DNA of 64,000 bases from assembly GCA_023375785.1 (NCBI GenBank), contig SZWC01001500.1:93029-157028 (forward strand), in the 5' to 3' direction. Position numbers and translations under genes: made by a program. Positions 33,234 to 45,329 of the stretch are shown here, piece by piece. The stretch comes from Penium margaritaceum. Its lineage: Eukaryota; Streptophyta; Zygnematophyceae; Desmidiales; Peniaceae. A model generated the notes under the pieces. That model worked only from the letters and a program-made list of their open reading frames with translations. It had not been told where the DNA came from and made no database searches. Numbering within the stretch: the stretch's first letter is position 1; each line of letters starts with the position of its first letter.

Positions 33234-34005
33234 TGTCAACCAGCCTGAGGCAACGGACTAGAAAACAAGGCCGACATAATGGCACTTGCCATCCGCTCCT
33301 AGTATTGCAAACATGAGGAGATGTCACCCTCATAATCACGGTTCCACACTAAGAAATTCATAGAAATCACTTCCTTGCACTTTGTCCTTAGCACCTGGTC
33401 ACTTTCACGCGAGGAGCCAAGTCTTGGGGCTTAGACCAACCAATGCTTCTGTAGTGTCTGCCTCTGGTGGACAACTCTGTGAGGAGTCTCAAAGGTAAGA
33501 ACTGTAATCAATGACAGGCAACTGACAGGTTCTTATAGTCCTAGAGCCAGCCTCTAGCTTAGGCGCGTAGTGGCTCCTTGGATGAGCCACTTTGGGGGTA
33601 ATTTGGATTGCATCATCCCCCCCCTGCCTACATGGCGCTCCTTGTGACCGCCAAATGGTGCCAACCACCAGGAAGGAGCTTGGAATGTTCTAAGATGTCT
33701 CTTAGAACCTTCCTATCCCCCTTTTGGTCACAAAGAAAATTAGTCACTGGGCTGGGAATTGACCTAGTGACCTCTTGCTCCAAAGACTAAATTTGGAATG
33801 TCTAAGCCACAAGGAGTTGGCATAGGTAGTGTTTGCTGGCTATTCCATCCAGTTTAGACCAAGGAAACTTGCTCCAAAGGAGTAGTGCATGCCTTGTCTA
33901 TCTCGACCAGACTTAGGGGACTTACTCCAAGGAAGCAGTGCATGCCTAGTCCGTCCTGTGTCTGTCCAAATGTCAGCTATGGACAAGGGGCATATCAGGT
34001 CAACA
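33234..34005 (-). repeat. 5' LTR of B2
   Basis: The LTR runs from TGTTGACC (sense, 34005) to GACA (33234). It shares short blocks with the B1 LTR, including the stretch around GGCCACAAAGAAAA, the tRNA-like module (33741-33815) and a TATAAGA near 33531-33537. Confidence 0.85.
33741..33815 (-). other. tRNA-like module in B2 5' LTR
   Basis: The A-box-like TGGCTTAGACATTCC and B-box-like GGTCAATTCCC on the minus strand are about 45 nt apart. Sequence has diverged from B1, but position in the LTR and box spacing are kept. Confidence 0.5.
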
Positions 34006-34230
34006 AATTTACCACCTGATCTTTCCAATAAAGAAGTCAGATTGACGATTGAAGCAAGCATCTGGTAGTTTCCTGGAACTTGCTATTGTGGACCTGAAAC
34101 TGAGCCGGATGCCCTTTTCCCAACAATAGCCATTGTGTCTCCGTGCATGCTTCTGATAAAGCGATGTACTCTGCCTTCGTAGTAGAGAGGGAACACAGTC
34201 TTGCTTTTGATGGCGCCAATCCGTAACAGG
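34006..34230 (-). pseudogene. Family B RNase H fragment
   Basis: The minus strand reads LSTTKAEYIALSEACTETQW near 34190-34120, the RNase H segment of family B. It is a scrap with no neighbours from the same element and is heavily broken. Confidence 0.6.
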
Positions 34231-34380
34231 CACCAAGGATGTGGTACAAGGAGATGGACAGCTTCATGGAAGTACCACATCCTTGGGGCCTGAACCATAT
34301 CCCAAGGATGTGGTACAAGGAGATGGACAGCTTCATGGAAGTACAAGGAGATGGACAGCTTCATCAAAGTACCCATCAAA
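34229..34380. repeat. Scrambled direct and inverted copies of an RT motif
   Basis: The stretch coding PRMWYKEMD in family B occurs about four times here, three in plus and one in minus orientation. A perfect 16-bp inverted repeat (34272-34287 against 34301-34316, 13-nt loop) lies in the middle. This looks like template switching or break repair. Confidence 0.7.
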
Positions 34381-34389
34381 GTGGCCATG

Positions 34390-36480
34390 ATGGCGTTTAT
34401 GGGATCCAGAATTCCAATGAGTCATAGAGTTGCTTGAGGCTCTCTATTTTGAGAGTAAGTCGATTCGTCTTATTGCTTTCCTTTACTTCCAATTTTGAGG
34501 TTAGCTCCTGGGCCGGATGGCCCTTAAGATTTTTTCCTAACCCATCTGTTTCTCCCATGTCACATGCATCACTACCTAGTTTAGGAACTGCAACCACGTC
34601 TACATCACTCCTTGGGTCATTACCACCATCATTGTCCACGGAATCCACACCTGAATTATCACAAATGTCACTGTCCAAGTCAGCATGTACATGTGCATGT
34701 ACATCATCGCCTACATCACTTTCTACACCATCACCTAGCATTGCGTTTGTACCATTGCCTACATCATCACCTGTATCATTTGGTGCATCATCACCTTATG
34801 CACCTGCGGTAGAGCCACATCTCATGCTGATTCCTTTTACAACAGACACAGTACCTCCTTGTCCCCATTTTCTCCTTCTCCATTTAGTCACACTATTGGC
34901 TTTTGCCTTATTCCTCCATAGCCATTCTCTCACCATACTAGTCACTCCCTCTGAAGCCGGTCTGTTCCTCCGTCTTTCAAGCTCAATGCCCTTGTTCTGG
35001 CTCAGCCTGCTTCCACCACTAGTCTTAAGGCGCTCGGCCTAGCTGCTGCTCTGGTCAAGCCCAACACAATGCTCAGCTACTCCCTTGTATTCAATTAGTT
35101 ATATGGTGCCATTGCAGCTGTTGAGTCTCATGCATTCACATGCACTACCACGAAAGCCACCGCTCTTGTTGCACATGGCTATGGTGATCTCACACCTGAG
35201 CTAGACCCCGTAAAGGAGGCTCATGCACTCCGGAAGCAAATCTTTGGAAGTAGGCCATGCGTGACAAACTACAAGCAACCACTGCCAAGGAGTATTGGCA
35301 TCTAGTGGCTCAACATGATTGGTAGCTACATCAAATGGACGTGAATAATGCATTTCTACATGGATCGCTTGACAAGGAGATCTACTTGGTACGATGGCAC
35401 ATACTAAGTATGGTGCATCTAAACGTTTTGCATGGGTTCAAGTAAACTCCGCACTACTTGAATAAGGATATCCCCTCCCCCCCCCTCCCCCCCTTGAGAG
35501 GTATGTATCATTGTAGTCCAGCCAATTCCACCCTCTCATCATCACCCTTTGTCACCATCTTGGTCGATGTGGACGATCTCTCGATTGCCTCTCCAGATCC
35601 TCATGGTATCCAAGCTGTGGAGGTGCTCCTCCACTCTTTGTACAAGATCAAGGACATCGGCCCTGCCCGTGTCTTCCTAGGTTTGGAGATGGAAGATGAC
35701 CAACAGAGTGTGCATCACATGCATCACGCAAGGTAAATTTCCATCTCGGAAGAGCAATTTCCTGACCTGTGGGTTGTTATTCATCATCCCTCCAGGCCCA
35801 CAACGCCAACAGGGCAGAGGCTCCTGAAGATACTTGAACCTACTCCGGTAGGGGAGACCATTTACTTCACCGCATAACTCCACGTCATCAGCTCTCTGAT
35901 GTTCCTTGGCAACATCATCCGTGCTGATGATTCGTTTGCGGTCAATTTCTTGTCCTAGTTCTTCTAGTGATTGTGTTCCCTGTACCTCGAGCCGCCTTTG
36001 CATGTCATCCACGATGTTGTGTCCACTCCCCACTTGGGGTAATGCTCTCATGCATAATCCTCTTTTGTGGTTGTACATGGATGTTGTGACGTATGCAGCT
36101 AGTACAGATGTTTCTTCCTCTTCAGTGAAACTGGGGAGAGAAGGATATCTTTTGGAGAACAAGGTTGTGTCATGCGCAACACAACTGAAGCCGAGTATGT
36201 TGCCTTTGGTGCGCATGTGAGTGAAAGAGTTTTCTTGTATTACATCGTGAAACAACTATTCTAGCTCATACATTGCATCACATTACGTTCCAACAATGAG
36301 AGTAGATGCCACACCTCTGAGAACAATCAAATTCACCAAACATGCAAGAAAATCCACATTGAGCATCACTTTGTACATGAACACATATCAAGTCGTGGGG
36401 TGCGCTTGATTTGGGTTGACACATTCCAGCAGCACTTTGTCACCAAAGTACTCTTTCATGGAAAATTCAAGGCAATGGTG
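34390..36480 (+). mobile_element. Old copia remnant E2
   Basis: The plus strand shows an integrase-tail relic (ALYFE near 34440), a Ser/Thr/Pro-rich linker (to about 35040), the RT motif [18 protein letters not shown] (near 35325-35380), a second RT part with DVDDLSIASPDP and IKDIGPARVFLGLEMEDDQ (35545-35700), and RNase H relics to about 36470. It is very decayed; no LTR is recognised. Confidence 0.65.
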
Positions 36481-36973
36481 CATGCAGTTTGTCTTTACCT
36501 TCTCCATGGTGATACAGATTGATGTGTACTTTACCTCCATTTTCCCCCCATGTAGCCTAAAACCTTTCTTTCATTGGAGTTCCTTGTGGCTCCTTCTGGC
36601 CTTGTCTGTGTACCATTTTATCGTTCATGGAATACATCATCTATGGGCCATAGGAAAGTGGTGTTGTGCCGGTCTTGGTGGCCTCAAGACTTTCTTCAAC
36701 ACACTTGTACGTGCTTTTTGGGGGTCTACAACTATTTTGACAGTCCCATCACCACTCACAATCTCCTTGTGTCCAGGTGCCTTTTCTTGGTTACCAATTC
36801 ATGGAGGCCTATTTTCATGACATTGCAATTGTTTCTGTAGAGCATGTTGAGCATTCACCTATGCACTTGTTGCTACTTTCATATCATTCGGACAATCAAG
36901 CACCTCATACAATTGCAGCGTTCTGCCCATATGTTGTTTGGGGGCTGTTTGGTTATTTCTCCAAAACCACTTG
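36481..36973. other. Unassigned sequence between E2 and C1
   Basis: I see no gene here. The stretch should hold the leader and 5' LTR of C1, but I cannot match it to the C-family LTR at 42654 or 49690, so the C1 5' end appears to be lost. Confidence 0.4.
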
Positions 36974-38720
36974 ATGGCACCAGTGCGTGACAAAGGCAAA
37001 GGCCTCAGAGACCCCTCTTCTTCCTCCTCTTCCAACATCATGAGTCCACGGTCGTAGTCACTTGCAATTGTCAAGCTTTGCGAGACGCAAGAAGAGATAC
37101 GTTGGGAGTAGTAGCAGTAGAGCGCCGCATTGCAGGAGACTACGAAGCTACTACGGGATCGTTCGGGAACCTCACAACAGTATCCTTGAGGATCTACTGG
37201 AGCTGCACTATCTATTCAGTAGTCTACACCATACACAATGCTGTGGCTTCAGCACCCCTCATCACAGGTTGATGCCTCGGATGAGGAGGAGATAGAGGAT
37301 GACACACGCGAGGATGAGATTTGTGTCCTTGAGGAGTGCATTTGTGAGATATGTCTGAGGTCACAACCTCTCATCCGGCCACCTTCTCGTCATCAGGATC
37401 AGGCTTGTCAGCGGCTTTCACTTTTGGTGGCGTTTCTTTCACTGGTGGTCTCCCTATACCCCATCCACCATCTCCCAAGCCTAAAGTCTCCCTCCCCATG
37501 GAGCGGCGACCGAAGGAGTTTGAGACACCTCCACCCCTATACGATAGCGACAAGGAATTCGATTGGTGGGAGATGTTGTTTCAGGTGTGGGCCAATTCTG
37601 AGGGCGTCTGGCCTTCCTACCACAGTCAGTACATGACTCGCGATGCTCACGAGGTACAGACAACAGTGAGAGCAATGTGCAGTCTTGTCTATGCCATGCC
37701 ACGGGAGATTGTGGTAGAATTTCGCCCCTTTTTAGGTGAGACCGGGACCAGGACTTGAGCAGATCCACATTAGGGCTGGGAGTTGGCCCTGACTCTTCTC
37801 ACAACGGAGACCCATGCTACGAGGGCGGCCCGACTACGTGAGTTTTACTCCCTCCCTTAGGGTCCCACAGAGCTTGCAGGTGACTACTGGAGGCACACGA
37901 TGCACCTTTACACGTGCCTTGGGACCGGTGGTGGGACACAGCTTTGGACACTCGACATCATCATGATGGGGGCGCACTTGGACCATGTGAGGCTCTTAAC
38001 GAGCTTCGACCATGTGGCTCTCTCTAAGTTGTCGAAGTCACTTCAGCTGCTTCCGTGGGCCCATCGCTACTTCCTCCAGGCCACATCAACTCATGTGGCT
38101 ACCATCGCCCATCAGCAGAGTCCACTTGTTGCAAAAGTGATTGCGACCCTTCTTACACCTCTATCCCAACTCACCAATCCCACCTCCACCGCTTCCTCCT
38201 CCTCCTCCTCCTATTCCCCCAACGTCCACACTCCAGGCGTTGCTGTGGCCGTACAGGGGAAGAAGGGGAAGAAGCAATGCGGGAAAGGACAGCAGTAGCA
38301 GCACCAGCAGCCGGCATGTAGTGGTAGTGGACGTTATGTCCACTACTACAACTTTGGAGGCGCTAACCGCTACATGGACTGTGAGCAATCCCTTAAATGG
38401 ACTCAGATCATGTGTGGCCTTCAGGTGGTGCACATGCAACGGATTTCCTCGGGTGACACACAACCAGGGTGCGCTACGCCCATGATTACAACAGACGCAT
38501 CCGTTTCACCACGCGATAGCATTGATATGGACCCTCAGGATCGCAAAATCGTAGAGCTTCGTCACCTATTGGCGCTTTGTACTCAGGGAGGTACGAGTAT
38601 GTTCTCACATCTTAGCGGTCGCGCAACAGCTTGTCTTACTACGTCTGTTGCCACTAATGATGCTTGTGGTGGAGCTCAATTGGCTTGCGATGAGGAGGGA
38701 CCTAACGGTTGCGACTAGCT
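36974..38720 (+). pseudogene. C1 gag region
   Basis: The start MAPVRDKGKGL matches the C2 gag start MAPVRDKDKGP, which sets the start codon. The conserved FETPPPLYDSDKEFDWWEMLFQVWANSEGVWPSY stretch is at about 37520-37620, and a zinc-knuckle relic lies near 38330-38390. A copia gag forms the particle shell. Several breaks are present. Confidence 0.8.
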
Positions 38721-38829
38721 TGATGAGTCACATATCCGAGTCACATATCCGAGTCTGCTCCTGAGTCCTCTGCCAAGTACCAGAGGCGGAGTGTTCTCTG
38801 GCATGTTGCTCAGTGTCCACGATTGGTTG

Positions 38830-40170
38830 TGAGCCGAGTGATACCTAGATCATTGACTTTGGTGCCACCAATCACAGGACTTGTCGTCGCAGTGAATTCC
38901 ATGTGTTGGGTCCAGTTGCGTCTGTTCGGTCAGTTTGCACAGGGTCTGGTCAGTCGTTGCCTGTGTAGGGAGTTCGGGTTGTGCGATTTTATGGTCCATC
39001 TAGCCCTTTGTACATTTATGATGTGCTCTTTGTTCCTACTCTTGAGCTCAACTTGCTCTCTGATCGTGCATGCAACAGGATGGGTCTCACTCTTGAGCAC
39101 TCTGGTGACTCTGCCACGGTGACTGCTCTTGACACACCTGTCATCGTGCTTCGTGCCTCTGTTGTTGATGAGCTCTATCATGTGTCTCGTTGAGTCACCT
39201 CTATTGGTTCTCCTCCTCCCTCTTCTGCACATGTGTTTGTCATTGGTGTTCTCTCCCCTAAGCACCAGCGCTTGTTACATTGTCACCTCTCCCATGTGAG
39301 CTCGGACACTGTGTCTAAGCTCATTCAAACTCAGCCAGCCCATTCAAACTCGGTCTTGACGCAACTTCCTTTGAGAAGCCGCCTTAGACCGATTGTCTTT
39401 TTTTGCGGGGAGAGTAAGATGCATCGCTGCTCTTACTCTGACTCCATCTCCAGGGCGCTGCGCCCACTAGAGTTGGTCCACTCGGACCTCCTCGGTCCTC
39501 TCCACCTCGATCCTCTCTCTGATCAGGTCGACATGTTCTTGCCCCGACCAATGACTTCACCTGCATGCGGTGGGTCTGTAGCCTCCGCCACAAAAGCAAC
39601 GCCGCGCTGGCGGTCCGCCTGTGGCTTGTGATGGCAAAGCGACAGTCTCGCCACACCCTCCACACGTTTTGCTCAGATCGTGGTGGCGAGTTCTTAGGCG
39701 AGATGGATGCCTCCTTTGCTGAGCACGGTATCTTTCACCAACTTTCCGCCCCTGCTACACCTCAGCAGAACGGTGTGTCTAAGTGTTGGAACCACACCAT
39801 AGAGGATACGGTTTGCGCTATGTTGTCTGAGTGCAGTCTTCCGAAGTCCTTAGCCTTTGAGGGTTTCTCCTACATAACGTGGGTCTGGAACTGCTTGCAG
39901 CATGGTCCACTTCCAGACCATGTCACGCCGTACAAGTTGTGGTCCGACCATCGTGTTGATCTCCGACTCGCCCGCGTTTGAGGGTCCCTGGCTTGCGTTT
40001 GGTACACTGAGGACCAGCAGGGGTCCAAGGTCTCACCTCACGAACGCATGTGTACCTTCCTCGGCATCTCCTTGCAGTCAAAGGCCTGGCGCTTTTGGGA
40101 CCCTGCTTGCCATCGGATTTTCGAGTCTCGAGATGCCCTCTTCTTTGAGGCTCTCACCTACCGCGACTTG
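38830..40170 (+). pseudogene. C1 protease and integrase region
   Basis: Protease flank VPTLELNLLSDRACNRMGL is near 39030-39090 and GAG-pre-integrase HQRLLHCHLSHVSSDTV near 39260. The integrase core (LELVHSDLLGPL, RGGEFLGEMD, NGVSKCWN) is at 39470-39800, with WDPACHRIFESRDALFFE near 40090-40150. Several breaks are present. Confidence 0.82.
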
Positions 40171-40339
40171 TCTAGCATTCTGTCGTTGGCCGCCAACCAT
40201 GTCCCTACTTGTATGGCCTCCCAGCGGTTGGGGGAGTCTAGTCTTATGGATGGGTCCGTCCGGGCCTCCTCACATGCGGTCCAATCTCTGGCTACCGACG
40301 ATCCGGCCATCATGGATGTGGGTCCAGTTGCCTCATTAC

Positions 40340-40640
40340 TCCCTTCTAGCACACCTGATCCCGTGCCGGTGTCACATCCATTTGGCACACCTGATCCCGT
40401 GCCAGTTTCGGTCCCCTCTGACACACGCGATCCCGTGCGGGTGTCAGATTCCTCGGGCACATCTGATCCTGTGCCATTGTTGGTCCCCTCATGCACACCT
40501 GATCCCGTGCAGGAGTCAAACTCCTCGGGCACATCTGACCCCGTGCCATTGTTGGTTCCCTTAGACACACCCGATCCCGTGGCAGTGTCAATCCCATCTG
40601 TCACACCCACTCCCGTGCATGCACCTATTTCACCTGCGAC
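40340..40640 (+). repeat. C1 12-residue periodic linker
   Basis: Seven units of 12 residues of the form xxPSxTPDPVPV follow integrase. The 36-bp period is the same as in family A although the sequence is different. Confidence 0.8.
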
Positions 40641-40839
40641 TATGGCCCACGAGCCTTCTCCTCAGCGTGAGGTGAGAGCCTCCGCATCGGGCTACTCCTG
40701 CGAGCCCGATGGTCGTCTCCGACCACTAGCCTCTAAGGCTTAGCGTAGTGTTGACTCAGCGCCTAGATGCCCGACTCGTACTGTTCATAGTGGCAAGCCT
40801 GGCACAAATGCTCTTGGCCTGAGTGTCCAGGCATACTAC

Positions 40840-42554
40840 ACTGAGGTGCATCCGGTATGTCCTGTCGACCACGAGTTGGTCTCCCAAGAGTTCCCGGTCG
40901 CTTGCGATGCCGCAGCCAACCTTGTCATGGTCAGACCGAGTCCTGAGGCATGTGTCTTAGCTACCTGGAGCCCTCCCTCCACCATGCCTGATCCAAGCAC
41001 GTTGAGGGAAGCACTCTTAACTCCGGACGTCGACTTGTGGTGTGCTGCATGTGAGGACGAGCTGAGAGCCATCCGTGAGCATTCGGTCTACGAGCTTGTC
41101 GACCTCCCGCCTGGGCGGAAGGTTGTACAGGCCAAGTGGGTCTTTTGCAAAAAGGTGAAGCCTGATAGCACACTGGATTGCTACAAGGCTCACTTGACGG
41201 CCAAGGGATTCTCGCAGGTTGAGGGTGTAGATTTCACAGACACCTTCGTACCCGTTGGTCGCATGCCCACTGCTTGCGCTATGTTCAGGGTTGTTGCTTA
41301 CCACGATTGGGAGCTACATCAGATGGATGTGAATAACGCGTTCCTCCATGGCACCTTAGAGGAGGAGATTTACATGGTTCAACCACCTGGATTCGAAGTT
41401 CATGACAAGGTTTGGCACTTGCGCATGGCCTTGTACGGCCTGAAACAGTCACCCAGGGGTTAGAACTTGGAGATCACAGGCACATTGACACGTGTCAGTT
41501 TCGTGCAAAGTGATGCGGACCCGTCCCTTTTTCTGAGACGGACACCTGAGAGCTTCACCGCCATCCAGGTCTATGTGGACGACCTCCTAATTGCGTCTCC
41601 TTCCATGGAGGCTGTGAAGGAGACCAAGGTAGTCCTTCACACTGCATACAGGATGAAGGATCTCGTACCTGTAGTTGCGTTTCTTGGGATGGAGATCGTG
41701 CGTGATCAATAGCGACAGACACTCTTGTTGCATTAGGCACGTTATGCCTGCGTTGTGGGGGACCGGTTTGCTGACCTCCTTGGTGCAGTTCCCACAGCCT
41801 CCACCTCCATCACACTTGACTGACGGGATACTCTAAAGGTGGACGATCCAACAGAGCTGGTGGAGATAGTGGATGTGAGCCTATACTTGCGCCTGATTGG
41901 CTCTTTGATGTACTTGGCCACTACTACACAACCCTACATTGCATTCGTCGTCAACCTCCTTCCCCAGTTTTCACAGTGTCCTCGGGCGAGAGCCCTTCAC
42001 GCGGCTTTGCGAGTGGTGCGGTACGTGCTGTCCACACCATACCTTGGGCTCTACTTCCGACGATAGTGTTCGGTGGTAGTCGACGCCTACACAGACAGTG
42101 ACTGGGCGTGGAGTCCTTATGGGCGTAGTTGGACAGGCTACATGTTCCTGCTTGGTGGCACCGCTGTGTCCTGGCATAGCGGCAAGCAAGGTTGTATTGC
42201 ACATAGCTCATCACAAGCTAAGTATGTTGCTCTGGGGGCTAGAGCTGCTGAGGCGGTGTTGCTGCATCGTCTGTTTCATGAGTTGCATCAGTCAGTGCCT
42301 TGCGTCATTCTCCGCAATGACAACCAGAGTGCTCTTGCTATTGCAGAGAACTCTGGTGTGTTTCATGCACGCACGAAGCACATTATTGTTGAGCATCACT
42401 TTGTGTGTGATCTTGTGGAGAAACAGGTGATCTCCCTCATCTGAGTCGACACGGACATGCAACGGGCTGACTTCTTGACCAAGGCACTTGCGTGCGGAAA
42501 GTTCATGGTGGCAATTCGTACTGTAGGGCTACGCCCCTTGCCTGAGAGTGGCTG
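40840..42554 (+). pseudogene. C1 reverse transcriptase and RNase H region
   Basis: RT signatures are [43 protein letters not shown] and the catalytic YVDDLLIASP; RNase H shows AYTDSDWAWSPYGRS, AHSSSQAKYVALGA and ADFLTKALA. Several breaks are present. Confidence 0.87.
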
Positions 42555-42639
42555 AGTGTGGGGTGTGCGAGCATGGACTATTGAGCATCTTGTTGCGCAC
42601 CTGTGCTAGTTCTGCATGTGTATGGACATGCGTACCATC

Positions 42640-43310
42640 GGGTCATGGGGGAGTGTTGTTATGTGAGTCGTCCCTGTCTGTTTGTACATCTCACTATGAC
42701 CACTGGGCAGTGTCCATGCTTGTGCAGATCCCTGATGCGGACATAGCTGGCGCCGGAACATTGACAGATGGTGGCGCCACCCACCAGTAACTGCCAGAGA
42801 GCTGCCACGACATCCCGGGTGCTTGCAGGGGTGCCCTGCGGTTTCTCTGCAGACGCTAGAGTTTTTTCGGTGGACTTACTCCCGAACCTGATTTGCATGT
42901 TTTGCATTGTCTGTCCATCAATCGATGCCAGACTTGTGCGTGTGACCAGTCGTAGCGTCCGGTTCAAGATTCTACATCTCTAGGTTTAGACAATGCTACG
43001 TTTGGATACCTGTGTGCAGAGTTACGACCAAAACAGTGGTTTTGGGCCGGTTTCTAGGACAAGCTGACATTGTCGCGTGCGACACCCGATGTGCGCTGCG
43101 GCAGCTATTCACGTTGTGTGCTTGTTGGTTGTCATTTCTCTATGCACTAATAAGCTATTGGAGCTTATGAGATTTTGTGCGTCTCCCTAGCCTCACCCTT
43201 GCTGTTTCTTGCACCTGCTTCCTTGCTAGTGCGCCAACTGACTGGAGAGTGTCGCCGCGTCAGTAGAAACAAGGTTGGGAAGCTCCCTAGCAGTTTCTCA
43301 ACAGGTACAA
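42640..43310 (+). repeat. Polypurine tract and 3' LTR of C1
   Basis: GGTCATGGGGGAG (42641-42653) precedes the LTR start TGTTGTTATG (42654). The LTR matches the C2 3' LTR (49690-50326, other strand) along most of its length, with clear divergence. The end is placed near 43310, where similarity stops. Confidence 0.78.
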
Positions 43311-43677
43311 TTGCTTCATGTACAGAACTTATGTTCCACTCCATGGCATAGCTTGCTCATGAGCATCACTTGCAACATGAACAATGTAGAGACTCACTGA
43401 GGGAAACTGAGTATGCCTACTTGACCTGGAATAAATCTGGAGGCAAACGTCATTGACTTGTGTAAAAGAGGGCCTTGATACACCCACCCTTGTCTTACTT
43501 CGCTGTGTCCATGCCAGGAGGCGGATCAATTTTTTATGGGGGCTAGACTTTGATGGCTTGCATCACCGACGTGATGAGCATAAATCCAAGCTTTCAGACT
43601 TTCCACTGGGGGCGAAAAACACTGTACAGAGTGGCCTCCTTCGATCTGGCTACCTCAAGCCTCCTTGCTCTGTCCGG
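43311..43677. other. 3' flank of the isomerase gene
   Basis: This lies between the C1 LTR and the stop codon of the isomerase gene. It probably holds the 3' untranslated region of that gene, but no clear polyadenylation signal or other feature is seen. Confidence 0.4.
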
Positions 43678-44395
43678 TCACAACCGGGCAAACTGCGGCG
43701 ACCTCTTGGACAACCTTGCCTCCATCACCTCCTCCAAGTCACGGGAGAACAAGAAGGCGCTGTTCCACAGCGCCACGTGCTCCAGCCCTTCGTCCACAGA
43801 GTGGTCCCGAGAGAAGTTCAGCACGGCCTTGGTGCCCTGGACCGCAAGAGGGGACTTGGCAGCCACGCTCCTTGCCAGGGCCAGAGCGTGGCGCATGAGT
43901 TCATCCCGCGTCTCAAACACAGCCTGCACCAGTCCCAGCCGGAAGGCCTCCTCGCCGGAGAATTCCCTCGCAGTCAGCGCCAGCTCCCGGGCCGCACCCT
44001 CACCCACCAGCCGCGGCAGCCTCTGGAGCGACCCCAGGTCAGCGGTGATTGCCAGGTCCGCCTCCTTGACGGAGAATCTCGCGCTCTTGGTTGCGTAGCG
44101 CACGTCGCACGCCGTGACAACGTCCACGCCGCCCCCGATGCACGCCCCATGCACCGCAGCGATGACCGGCTTCAGAGTGAGCCTCTCAAAGGATGACAGC
44201 GACCGCTGCATGGCGCCAATGTTGCGCTGTAAGGCAAACCTCCTGCGGGCCTCGCATGGCTTTGGTTCCTGCCTCTCCCCGACGGGTTGCGCGTGTAAAT
44301 GGAAGGCTTCCGAAGCAGCTGTTATGTCCTTGTCAGGATGGACGATGGCAGGTGCGCCATCGCTGCTGCCAAGCCTAGCTGCCTGTCCGCTGGTG

Positions 44396-44433
<38 letters not shown>

Positions 44434-44802
44434 GCCGCCGCTGACGCCTCCACCGTCTGTGCCACCGCGTTCGCCGCCGTCGCCAGTCGCGTCAGGCCCC
44501 GAGATGGACAGCAGGTCGCCAAGGTCTATGCCGCCGCAGAAATTGCTCCCCTGGCCGGCCAGCACGACGGCTCCCACGCGGGGGTCGCGGTCCAGAAGCT
44601 CCACAGCCATCGGCAGCTCGGCGAACATGCGGAAGTTGAGGGCGTTTGCGCGCGAAGGCCGGTTCAACCAGAGAATGGCCACCCCGCTCCCGCTGCCGTT
44701 GCCTCTACCGCTACCGGTGTTGGCGCGTTCATCGCCATCGCCGCCGCCGTCAATGGCGATGGAAAGAGTCGAGAAGCGCGGTTGAGGTTTCGGAATTGCC
44801 AT
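43678..44802 (-). CDS. DCI1: Peroxisomal delta3,5-delta2,4-dienoyl-CoA isomerase (ECH1/DCI1-like)
   Basis: The 374-residue product belongs to the enoyl-CoA hydratase/isomerase (crotonase) family and matches the ECH1/plant DCI1 group, which shifts double bonds during peroxisomal beta-oxidation of unsaturated fatty acids with odd-position double bonds. Seen directly: oxyanion-hole segments SRANAL (50-55) and FCGGIDL (88-94), HGACIGGGVD, and the three acidic residues typical of dienoyl-CoA isomerases, Asp227, Glu247 and Asp255. The C-terminal tripeptide ARL fits a PTS1 peroxisome signal. The start is the ATG giving MAIPKPQ; an ATG 15 codons upstream is also in frame. Residues about 98-188 are a low-complexity insert with a run of 11 serines, making it about 95 residues longer than plant DCI1. 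The full fold is encoded without an obvious intron, so the gene may be intronless, a retrocopy, or have an in-frame intron within the insert. It is the only host gene recognised. Confidence 0.9.
44398..44430. repeat. (GCT)11 microsatellite in the isomerase gene
   Basis: Eleven perfect GCT triplets code the serine run (AGC in sense), followed by GCC triplets. It is the same triplet class that dominates the retroelement leaders. Length is likely to vary between individuals. Confidence 0.9.
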
Positions 44803-45329
44803 GCGCTTAGAATTGTACCATAACAGTGCAACAGGCCCGCCCCGCAACCCGCGGTGACCTCCAAGTCAAACGATGTCCTCGTCCCCTACGCCATCCTCGG
44901 TCCCCCCCAACTTCAGCCCCTGTAGCGATCGACGGTGCTACGAAAGGGCTTGAACCGATGCCCTGTTGCTGCTAGGGGCAAACTTGTCCCCGGCGATGAC
45001 CTGACCAGTCGCCATGACTTGCTACGACGACGACGGCCGGTATGCGTGACAAGAGCCAGATCCAAAAGCTAGTTCTCCAAATACGTGACGGTCAGCGATG
45101 ACTGCTAGATTGATCTGGCCGGCTAATCTGACCTAAGCCATTCTCCGATGTAACATAAGAGCCGCCAGCTGTAGGCAGCGATGACGGCACGATTGCAACG
45201 GGCGCTGTTTCTGAAACTTTTCAAATATGTTTTTTTCTCTCATCGAGTTGTCATCAGCTCATGAGCATCGACCATGGTAGAGAGAACAGGACCTCCGATC
45301 GAACTAGAGGGGAGATAAGACGGTCAGAG
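44803..45329. other. Upstream region of the isomerase gene
   Basis: This stretch should hold the promoter of the minus-strand isomerase gene. No TATA box or known element is convincing. It ends at the target duplication of the LINE. Confidence 0.4.

Larger units (their letters stand above)
28395..34005 (-). mobile_element. Ty1/copia element B2
   Basis: B2 is a second family B copy: a 3' LTR remnant (about 28395-28506), RNase H and RT (28570-30215), integrase to gag (about 30500-32850), a leader, a primer site (33219-33231) and a 772-bp 5' LTR (33234-34005). Domain order and sequence match B1, but its RT is more complete and has no D-type segment. It has roughly ten breaks. Because the 3' LTR is mostly missing, no target duplication or LTR age can be read. 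It is clearly diverged from B1. Confidence 0.88.
36974..43310 (+). mobile_element. Ty1/copia element C1
   Basis: C1 is a plus-strand element with gag (36974 to about 38720), protease and integrase (about 38830-40170), a periodic linker (about 40340-40640), RT and RNase H (about 40840-42554), a polypurine tract (42640-42653) and a 3' LTR (42654 to about 43310). Domains align throughout with C2. No 5' LTR is recognised. It has well over ten breaks and is visibly older than C2. Confidence 0.87.

Noticed and set aside
44280-44460. The isomerase insert as a clear intron
   Set aside because: The stretch is open in frame and I see no convincing donor site; it is left as an alternative in the gene entry.
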